From positions 248,001-312,000 of the forward strand of contig NZ_WOWO01000002.1 in assembly GCF_009831455.1 (NCBI RefSeq): 64,000 bases of DNA, given 5' to 3'. Position numbers and translations under genes: made by a program. The notes below the pieces were generated by a model. It did not search any database and was not told the DNA's origin. It worked only from the letters and a program-made list of their open reading frames with translations. Numbering within the stretch: position 1 is the stretch's first letter; the number at the start of each line of letters is the position of its first letter. Source of the stretch: Salinirussus salinus (GTDB taxonomy: Archaea; Halobacteriota; Halobacteria; Halobacteriales; Haloarculaceae). Below are positions 17,087 to 23,945 of this stretch, in pieces.

Positions 17087-18835
17087 ATGACAGCGACAAC
17101 CGACGCAAACGCGGACGCCGAACGTCTCGAAGAGTACGTGAACAGCCTCGCCGGCACGCACGGTATCTCGGGGTACACGACCACACCCGACGGGACGGTC
17201 GTGTACGCCGCGTACGCGGACGGCGGCTACGACCTGCGGACCGAAACGGAGTGGCTCACCGACGCCGACGGCGACGTCACGTCCCCGGAGTGGCTGGACG
17301 GGCGAGAGACACTGCTCGCCCTCCGGGACGTCGACGGAAACGAGCAGTTCGACCTGCTCGAGGTCGACCCCGAGACCGGCGAGGTCACTCCCTTCCTCGA
17401 CGACGAGTACATGAACGTCAAGGCCCGACAGCACCCGACCGACCCGGACCGGGTCGCGTTCGTCTCCAACCGCGACCGGTCGCTGGACCTGTACACGCTG
17501 GACCTCGCGGACGGGACCGTCACGCGCCGTTCGGAGGCGGCGGAGCCGGTCCTGGGGTACGCGTGGTCGCCCGACGGCGACCGCCTCGTCTACCAGGCCG
17601 GCACCTTCGAGGAGTCGGCGCTGCGGGTCGTCAGCCTCGAGCTGGACCGGGACGACGTCTTCGTCGACGAGCCCGACTCAGAGCAGTCCATCGCCTTCAC
17701 CGACGACGGCGCCGGCGCCTGGTCCGAGGCGGGCGTGGTCTTCACGACCAACCACCGGACCGGCTACCGCGAGCTCGCGGTCGCCGCCGGCGACGGCGAG
17801 TACGACCTCCGCTACGTCAACAACCGCGACAAGTACGACCCGCAGTGGACCGACGACGGGGGGATCGCCTTCCTCGAAGCCCGGGGAGGCAACCGCGAGC
17901 TGCGCGTCCTCGAGGACGGCGACGTGACGGCTGTCGAGCGGACCGGGATGAACATGGACGTGAAGACGACCGACGGCGAGGTCTACTACAAGCACTGGAG
18001 CCCGGCGACGGCTGGCGACCTCCGGCGGAAGGGAGAGCGAAAAGGAGAGACCGTGGTCGACACGGGACAGGTCGACATCCAGACGGTCGCGCCCGAGGAA
18101 CTGACCTACGAATCCTTCGACGGCCAGGACGTCGCGGCCCGGCTCTACCGGCCGGCAGGGGATCCAGTCGGCGGGCTGGTCAAGGCCCACGGCGGTCCGG
18201 AAGCCCAGCACTACAACCGGCTGGACATGGTGACCCAGACGCTCGTCCACGCCGGCTTCGAGGTGCTGGCGCCGGACTTCCGGGGCAGTCTGGGCTACGG
18301 ACGCGCGTTCCGGAAAGCCAGCGACGGCGACCTGGGCGGGGACGACCTCACGGACGTGGTCGCCGGCGCGGAGTACCTCCGCGGCCGGGGTCGCGAGCGG
18401 GTCGGGCTGCTGGGTGGCTCCTACGGCGGGTACATGACGCTGATGGGTGTCGGCGCGACCGACGCCTTCGACGCCGGCGCCAGCGTCTGTGGCGTCGTCA
18501 ACTGGGCGACGGCCGTCGAGAACGCCCGGGCCTACCTGGGCGACGTGCTGATGCGCAAGCTCGGCGGCACGCCCGAGGAGAAACCCGACCTCTACGAGGA
18601 GCGGTCGCCGGTCACCTACACCGACGACATCGACGTGCCGCTTTTGGTCGTCCAGGGGGCGAACGACCCGCGCGTCCCACAGAGCGAGGCCGAACAGCTC
18701 GTCGACTCGCTGGCCGAGCGTGACGTCGACCACGAGTACCTGCTCTTCGAGGACGAGGGTCACGGCGTCGTCAAGACAGAGAACCGCGTCGAGTACATCA
18801 CCCGCACCGTCGAGTTCTTCGAGGACCATCTCTGA
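17087..18835 (+). CDS. S9-family serine peptidase (prolyl oligopeptidase/acylaminoacyl peptidase type)
   Basis: 582 residues. The N-terminal two thirds form a beta-propeller (repeating blades such as YAWSPDGDRLVYQ and AFVSNRDRSLDLYTLDL) that gates the catalytic domain. The alpha/beta-hydrolase domain has GGSYGGYMT with Ser445, ANDPRVPQSEAEQL with Asp527, and DEGHGVVK with His559, a full catalytic triad. It cleaves short peptides, probably in the cytoplasm since no signal peptide is seen. The start at 17087 is set by the upstream TATA spacing. A methyltransferase gene begins 11 bases after the stop. Confidence 0.92.
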   Translation: MTATTDANADAERLEEYVNSLAGTHGISGYTTTPDGTVVYAAYADGGYDLRTETEWLTDADGDVTSPEWLDGRETLLALRDVDGNEQFDLLEVDPETGEVTPFLDDEYMNVKARQHPTDPDRVAFVSNRDRSLDLYTLDLADGTVTRRSEAAEPVLGYAWSPDGDRLVYQAGTFEESALRVVSLELDRDDVFVDEPDSEQSIAFTDDGAGAWSEAGVVFTTNHRTGYRELAVAAGDGEYDLRYVNNRDKYDPQWTDDGGIAFLEARGGNRELRVLEDGDVTAVERTGMNMDVKTTDGEVYYKHWSPATAGDLRRKGERKGETVVDTGQVDIQTVAPEELTYESFDGQDVAARLYRPAGDPVGGLVKAHGGPEAQHYNRLDMVTQTLVHAGFEVLAPDFRGSLGYGRAFRKASDGDLGGDDLTDVVAGAEYLRGRGRERVGLLGGSYGGYMTLMGVGATDAFDAGASVCGVVNWATAVENARAYLGDVLMRKLGGTPEEKPDLYEERSPVTYTDDIDVPLLVVQGANDPRVPQSEAEQLVDSLAERDVDHEYLLFEDEGHGVVKTENRVEYITRTVEFFEDHL

Positions 18836-18845
18836 GCCACCGACA

Positions 18846-19550
18846 ATGACAACACCTTCCACCAACCACGCAGAACGGCGCTCACACAGTGACGACGCGA
18901 ACGGCGCGCACGACGACAATGACCCTGCAGCGCACCGGCCGATGACGGTCGGGGAGATCCAGAACGCCTACGCCGACTACGCGGACCGCCTGGGCCGGTT
19001 CGAGTGGGCCGACCGGCTGGTCGCGGGCCGGTACCGCCGGGCCCGGTTCGGGGACGTCTCCGGCCGGGTGCTCGATGTCGCCTGCGGGACCGGGCCGAAC
19101 TTCCGGTATCTCCCCGAGACGGTCGACCTCGTCGGGGTCGACATCAGCCCGGAGATGCTCGACAACGCCGCGGACCGCCTCGCGGACCTCGAGGTCGACG
19201 GCACGCTCGAGCGGATGGACGCTCAGGACCTGGCGTTCGACGACGACAGCTTCGACGCCGTGATTTCGGCGCTGTCGACCTGTACGTTCCCCGACCCTGT
19301 CGCCGCGCTCCGGGAGATGGAGCGCGTCTGCAAACCCTCGGGGACCATCCGGCTCGTCGAACACGGCAAGAGCGACGTCGGCCCGGTCGCGCGCTTCCAG
19401 GAGTGGCGCGAGGACGCCCACTACGCGAAGATGGGGTGTCGCTGGACTCAGGAGCCCCACGAGGTCGTCGCCGAGGCCGGTCTGTCGGTGCGGGACAGCT
19501 CCACCGGCCTGCTCGGGATGGTCACGACCTTCGAGATCGACCCCGCGTGA
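18846..19550 (+). CDS. Class I SAM-dependent methyltransferase
   Basis: 234 residues. After an acidic, poorly conserved leader of about 30 residues, the SAM site is VLDVACGTGPNFRYLPE (motif I), followed by VGVDISPEMLDNA (acidic motif II), DAQDLAFDDDSFDAVIS (motif III) and a LREMERVCKPSGTIRLVEHG segment, as in Methyltransf_11/UbiE-like enzymes. The substrate is a small molecule or lipid; which one is unknown. It begins 11 bases after the S9 peptidase gene and is probably in the same transcript. An in-frame start upstream would overlap that gene, so 18846 is chosen. Confidence 0.86.
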   Translation: MTTPSTNHAERRSHSDDANGAHDDNDPAAHRPMTVGEIQNAYADYADRLGRFEWADRLVAGRYRRARFGDVSGRVLDVACGTGPNFRYLPETVDLVGVDISPEMLDNAADRLADLEVDGTLERMDAQDLAFDDDSFDAVISALSTCTFPDPVAALREMERVCKPSGTIRLVEHGKSDVGPVARFQEWREDAHYAKMGCRWTQEPHEVVAEAGLSVRDSSTGLLGMVTTFEIDPA

Positions 19551-19623
19551 GGCCGCCCCCGGAGGGACTCCCCCGCCAGGGGTCGCCCCGGGATTTCATT
19601 ACCGACGGGGCCGACCCGCCGGC

Positions 19624-20547
19624 ATGGACACCGAGCGGACGGCGGCCGAGGTGTTCGGGCTGCTCTCCGACGAGACTCGCCTCGACATCCTCCGGACGGT
19701 GGCGGAGGCACAGAACGAGGACCACAGGACGGGCGTCGCCGAACTCTCCTTCTCGGAGGTCTACGACCGGGTCGATGTCGACGGGACCTCCAAGCTGTCC
19801 TACCATCTCGGCGAGCTGACGGGTACGTTCCTCCGCAAGCACGACGAAGGGTACGCCTTCAGCCACGCCGGCGAGCAGATGGTCCGGTTCATCCTGGCGG
19901 AGAACTACCGCCAGCCGCCCGACATCGGGCCGGTCGAGGCCGACGGGACCTGCCTGCGCTGTGGCGAGCCCGGCCTGGAGGCGGTCCTCCAGGACCAGTA
20001 CTTCGTGCTCCGGTGCCCGGACTGTGAGCGGCCGACCTTCACGTACCGGGTCACGCCGGCGCAGGCGCGCAGCCACGCCGAGGCCGACCTGGTCGAGGCC
20101 GTGACCTGGGAGCTGGCCGGCGACCTGCTCAAGACGCGCCAGGGGGTCTGCCCGGACTGTGCCGGCCGGCTCGACACCGACGTGATCGACCTGGACGACG
20201 TGCCGAGCGGGGAGACGGTGCCGACGTCGTTCGCGGCTGCGAGTGAGTGTCGGGAGTGTCTGCGGTATCTCGGGCTGCCGCTGTCACACGCCGCCGCCTA
20301 CCACCCGGAGTCGGTCGCCTTCCACTGGGAGCACGGTATCGACATCGCGGGCACCGGCCTGTGGGAGTTTCACGACCGCCTCCACGACGGCCGGTGGACT
20401 ACCGACCGCGTCGACACCGACCCGGACGAGTACCGCGTCGAGCTCGAACAGGAATCCGCGACGCTGCGGCTCTACCTCGACGACGAGGCGACCGTCACCC
20501 GGACCGAGCGCGTCCGGAGCAGGGACCAGCGCGGTCGCCGGTCCTGA
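19624..20547 (+). CDS. ArsR-type winged-helix transcriptional regulator with zinc-ribbon-like C-terminal part
   Basis: 307 residues. Residues 3-80 are a winged HTH: AAEVFGLLSDETRLDILRTV, VYDRVDVDGTSKLSYHLGELTG and a YAFSHAGEQMVRFI wing. The C-terminal part has two CxxC pairs in its first half (CLRCGEPG and CPDCERPTF) and two more (CPDCAGRL and CRECLRYLG), consistent with zinc ribbons, followed by an effector-like beta domain. Haloarchaea carry many such ArsR/DUF regulators of unknown ligand. A TATA-like ggatttcatt lies about 28 bases upstream, fitting a leaderless start. Confidence 0.84.
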   Translation: MDTERTAAEVFGLLSDETRLDILRTVAEAQNEDHRTGVAELSFSEVYDRVDVDGTSKLSYHLGELTGTFLRKHDEGYAFSHAGEQMVRFILAENYRQPPDIGPVEADGTCLRCGEPGLEAVLQDQYFVLRCPDCERPTFTYRVTPAQARSHAEADLVEAVTWELAGDLLKTRQGVCPDCAGRLDTDVIDLDDVPSGETVPTSFAAASECRECLRYLGLPLSHAAAYHPESVAFHWEHGIDIAGTGLWEFHDRLHDGRWTTDRVDTDPDEYRVELEQESATLRLYLDDEATVTRTERVRSRDQRGRRS

Positions 20548-20702
20548 GTGTTCGCGGACAGCCCGGCAACACAAACCTGAACACGGAGCTGCCGACACTC
20601 CACCGTCCTGTGGGTTCCAGTTCACGTGCTGAATGCTGGGCGCGTATTTCCTAGAACACACGAGGGACATGTCTTCTGCGCCCCCGGCGGACACAACAGG
20701 TA

Positions 20703-20765
20703 GTGAACTACCCCTGCCTACTCACTCGCGGCGTAGCCGCTCGTTCCTTGAGGCAGGGGCTTCCT
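20703..20765. mobile_element. IS200/IS605-type right-end / guide-RNA hairpin remnant
   Basis: A strong two-part hairpin is present: cccctgcct (20711-20719) pairs with aggcagggg (20751-20759), and the loop contains gcggc/gccgc (20728-20740). From memory, this hairpin, preceded by a gtgaactac context, recurs at the ends of haloarchaeal IS200/IS605 or IS1341-type elements next to TnpB, where the transcribed end acts as the guide RNA. No TnpA or TnpB gene is nearby, so it would be a solo end left after element loss. The family assignment needs a database comparison. Confidence 0.55.
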
Positions 20766-20798
20766 GCCAGCGGCCGCACTGCATGGAGGACGACCCCG

Positions 20799-20808
20799 AT
20801 ATATGATA
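20799..20808 (+). promoter_or_regulatory. TATA element for the AI-2E-family permease
   Basis: The atatatgata tract lies about 30 bases before the ATG at 20835, in the correct place for a leaderless transcript. It starts 40 bases after the end of the IS-like hairpin. Confidence 0.5.
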
Positions 20809-20834
20809 ACACCCTGGGGCTAACTCGGTCACGT

Positions 20835-21836
20835 ATGGACGCCGAGCGCGGATTCCAGCTCGTATTGCTTGCCATTGCCGTGGTGCTGGTGTTCCTGCTA
20901 TTGCGTCCATTTCTGTCCGTCATACTGGGAGCGATTCTGTTAGCGTACTTGCTCTCAGCGCCCTACGATTGGCTGGCCCCTCGTGTCGGCGAACGGATCG
21001 CTGCTATATCGCTGATCCTTGCTACACTTTCAACACTTCTCGTTCCGGTTGTCCTGCTTACGTCCTTTGTTTTCCAGGGAGTCAATGAACTGCAACGGGC
21101 GATCGGTCAGGGAGATACGGTCACCGAAGTTGACGGAGTGCGGGCGCTATTGGAGGAGGTTTTCGGTATCCAAATTGAAGAGGGAATGTCGGCGGTGGAG
21201 CTTCTTCGTCAGGGCGACGTGCTCGAGCTGGCACAGAGCGCCGTCGGTACGTTCGGCGGCATCTCCGAGGTGTTCGTCCATCTGACGGTACTGCTGTTCA
21301 CCTGGTATTACCTGATGAAAGACGGTGACAGGCTGCTCTCGTGGATGGGCAACGTGGCGCCGATGCCCGAGGAGACGCAGACACGCCTCGTAACCAGAGT
21401 GAACGAGCTGATGTATTTCGTCGTGGTCGGTAACTTCGCTGTCGCGGTGGTCGACGGGCTTCTGGTAGCGCTGGGGTTGTTGGTCTTGGGGTTCGACAAT
21501 GTCATTTTCTGGGCGTTCGTTTCGGTCTTCCTTGCGCTGATCCCGCTCGTTGGGTCGATGTTGGTCTGGGTGCCCGCGGCGACCTACCTCGTCATCCTCG
21601 GCAACGTGACGGCCGGCATCGGTCTCTTCATCTACGGGTTTCTCGTCGTGGGGTCCGTTGATAACGTTCTCCGGCCGTTTCTCGGAGCGCCAGAGATCGG
21701 ACTCGATCCGGGTCTCTTCGTCATCGGAGTCCTAGCCGGACTCTCGCTTTTCGGCGCCGTTGGTATCTTCTACGGCCCGGTCCTACTGGTGCTCGCAAAA
21801 GCCGTGACCGAGATAGTCGGTCGGGATCTCCAGTAA
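20835..21836 (+). CDS. AI-2E family (PF01594) membrane permease
   Basis: 333 residues with the usual topology of this family: two hydrophobic spans at the start (LVLLAIAVVLVFLLLRPFLSVILGAILLAYLL), a soluble loop containing GDTVTEVDGVRALLEEVF, then five to six spans. Conserved family features include WYYLMKDGDRLL, GNFAVAVVDGLLVALGLLVLG, ALIPLVGSMLVWVPAATYL and GSVDNVLRPFLGAPEIGLDPGLFVIGVLAGLSLFGAVGIFYGPV. Members range from autoinducer export to Na/H antiport; the substrate here is unknown. The ATG at 20835 matches a TATA element; earlier in-frame codons belong to the IS-like end. Codon usage is more AT-rich than its neighbours. Confidence 0.87.
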   Translation: MDAERGFQLVLLAIAVVLVFLLLRPFLSVILGAILLAYLLSAPYDWLAPRVGERIAAISLILATLSTLLVPVVLLTSFVFQGVNELQRAIGQGDTVTEVDGVRALLEEVFGIQIEEGMSAVELLRQGDVLELAQSAVGTFGGISEVFVHLTVLLFTWYYLMKDGDRLLSWMGNVAPMPEETQTRLVTRVNELMYFVVVGNFAVAVVDGLLVALGLLVLGFDNVIFWAFVSVFLALIPLVGSMLVWVPAATYLVILGNVTAGIGLFIYGFLVVGSVDNVLRPFLGAPEIGLDPGLFVIGVLAGLSLFGAVGIFYGPVLLVLAKAVTEIVGRDLQ

Positions 21837-21950
21837 AAGGATCTGGACAGTTTATCAGCAGGTCGATATCTGCAGTTCAAGAGACAGGGCGCACATTCAG
21901 CGGAGAGTGCCCAATACCCTATTGAGGTAGGAGGACGGACGAACCGAGTA

Positions 21951-23405
21951 ATGGCTGATCTCCTGATTCACGACGCGACTGTCGTCACGGTGAATCGAGA
22001 GAATCAGATACTGAAGAGCGGTTCTATTCGGGTGACGGACGGAACTATTTTGTCGGTCGAACCGACTGAACCCGCAGACCGAGACTCAACCGCGAGTCAC
22101 GTGATCGATGCCAGTGGCAAGATCGTGGTCCCTGGCCTTATCGACGCCCACCGACACACCGATTTCACGCTCGTCCAGGGTTTGTTCAGCGATCTTGATG
22201 GCGGTGAACTGCTGAAAGAGGCCTTTGCGTTGTATCACACCGCCGAACCGACGCTGGGAGAATCATTCTTCGACGCGGCGTGGCAACTCGCCTGCCTGCG
22301 TCAGCTTACCCACGGCGTCACGACGGTCAACGCGATGGACTTCACGCCGGAACTCGGGGCGGAAGCCATCGGAGAGTCGGGCTTACGCGGCGTGATCGGC
22401 CCAGAACTTGCAGATTTCGTTAATCCCGCCTCCGCGTCCGAACAGCTCGCGGATGCCCGTCGATTCATCGAAACCTACCACGATACCTACGATGGGCGAG
22501 TTACCGCGAGTATCGCACCGGGCGGTGAAGCCGGCTGTTCGCGGGAACTATGGGAGGGTGTGGCTGAACTGCGAGCCGACTATCCCGACTTGCGCCTCCA
22601 CACTCACCTATACGACTCGGCTGAGGCAGATACGATGGCCGCCGGAAGCGGCTTCAGCGACCCGCTCGACCTGCTTGACCGATACGGCCTCCTTGATGAA
22701 CGAACGCTACTAACTCACCTACTGCATGCAAACAGGGAGGACGCGCGACGGATCGCGGACGCCGGCGCACACGTCCTGCACTGTCCAACGGTGTACAGTT
22801 ATTTCCAGGCCGGGGATCGAACCTGGTTCCCGCTCCCTGCGCTCCGCGAATTCGGCGCGAACGTCGTCATCGGCCTGGACGACCCGTTCTGGTTCGATTG
22901 CTGGGACCTCATCCAAGAAGCCAAACACGCCCGTCTGTTGTCGAACTTCGCGTACGGTGCCCAGCAGTGGTCCTCGTATGACCTGCTCAAAATGCTTACC
23001 ATCGAAGCCGCACGCGCACTCGGGCTCGACGACCAGATCGGGAGTCTCGAACCCGGGAAACGCGCTGACTTCGTCGTCATCGATGCCGATACTCCCCGCC
23101 ACCAGCCATACAGCAACCTCCCGTCGGTGCTGATGAACTCGGTGACTGCAGGAGACATCGAGACGGTCGTTGTTAACGGTGAGATTCTGATGCAGGAGCG
23201 GGCGGTCCAATCGATGGATGTCAGGAGCGTTCGCACAGCCGCCACACGAGAGCGGGAACGACTTCAAACCGAAACCGGCTGGGAAACTTCACTCGCTGGC
23301 AGTACACCACCAGACAAATCGATACTCCGACGCGTGTCTGCACGACCGCTGTTACGTGCGGTGCAACAATATGGCCGCGGCGTTGCCAACCAACACCTTG
23401 GATGA
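21951..23405 (+). CDS. Amidohydrolase, TrzA/SsnA chlorohydrolase-like (cytosine-deaminase superfamily)
   Basis: 484 residues. The start is a beta-sandwich half, then VVPGLIDAHRHTDFTL with the HxH metal pair, LRLHTHLYDSAEA with the third His, LLTHLLHANREDARRI, and IGLDDPFWFD with the metal Asp. The C-terminal LEPGKRADFVVIDAD closes the sandwich domain. It probably deaminates or dechlorinates a purine, triazine or amino-sugar-type substrate using one divalent metal. The last 60 residues are an unusual Arg-rich extension. The gene is more AT-rich than the flanking chromosome, suggesting transfer. Confidence 0.85.
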   Translation: MADLLIHDATVVTVNRENQILKSGSIRVTDGTILSVEPTEPADRDSTASHVIDASGKIVVPGLIDAHRHTDFTLVQGLFSDLDGGELLKEAFALYHTAEPTLGESFFDAAWQLACLRQLTHGVTTVNAMDFTPELGAEAIGESGLRGVIGPELADFVNPASASEQLADARRFIETYHDTYDGRVTASIAPGGEAGCSRELWEGVAELRADYPDLRLHTHLYDSAEADTMAAGSGFSDPLDLLDRYGLLDERTLLTHLLHANREDARRIADAGAHVLHCPTVYSYFQAGDRTWFPLPALREFGANVVIGLDDPFWFDCWDLIQEAKHARLLSNFAYGAQQWSSYDLLKMLTIEAARALGLDDQIGSLEPGKRADFVVIDADTPRHQPYSNLPSVLMNSVTAGDIETVVVNGEILMQERAVQSMDVRSVRTAATRERERLQTETGWETSLAGSTPPDKSILRRVSARPLLRAVQQYGRGVANQHLG

Positions 23406-23614
23406 TCGAACGCAGGCCTATCTATCGGCTACTCCGGTGGCGACGCACTGGGATAACCAATCGCCGTCTGCGGAATGCGTCCCCTGTATGGGTCAGGGCG
23501 TATTGACAGAAGCGGAGACGTGTTCGAAGGCGCCGATGAGTACAGGGGGTGTATCGGTCACAGGATGGAGCGTCTCTCACGAAACGTTTTCCGGCTGTTT
23601 CTCCTACGTCAGAT

Positions 23615-23836
23615 ATGTCCACGACTGTGGCGACTCCGGATGCGGACGAACTTTGCGCGTACTGCGACTCCCGAATTTTCGACCACGACCCGATCTGTGT
23701 CCGTGATTGTGACGACGGCTGCGGTTCCCCCCAGTACTTCTGTAACTACGCGTGTCTCGCGGCATACATCGAGGAAAACAGCCTGACGACAGGGAATGCG
23801 TGTACGTGGAACCCCGAGGGAAGCAACTGCTGCTAA
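23615..23836 (+). CDS. 73-residue cysteine-rich protein with TRASH/MYM-like zinc finger
   Basis: Ten of 73 residues are Cys: 14, 17, 28, 32, 36, 43, 47, 63, 72 and 73. LCAYC gives a CxxC pair, and YFCNYACLAAYIEEN resembles the C-terminal half of a TRASH or MYM-type zinc finger (FCxxxCxxxY). A second group, CVRDCDDGC, and the terminal NCC could bind a second metal. Such treble-clef domains act in metal sensing or trafficking. I do not recognise this protein. It lies alone, 209 bases after the amidohydrolase, in AT-richer sequence. The start is the ATG before the acidic STTVATPDADEL leader. Confidence 0.7.
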   Translation: MSTTVATPDADELCAYCDSRIFDHDPICVRDCDDGCGSPQYFCNYACLAAYIEENSLTTGNACTWNPEGSNCC

Positions 23837-23945
23837 TCGGCTGTATCGCTTACAGAGATTGCTGACTAATGCTCGCTATTCAGCAGCTCCACCGTATCAG
23901 TTGGGTAGAACTTAGGAAACGAAAGACAGCGTGGACCCGCAGCCC

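Noticed and set aside
20548-20834. A TnpA or TnpB gene beside the IS-like hairpin
   Set aside because: No frame with HUH, RuvC or zinc-finger motifs is present on either strand near it.
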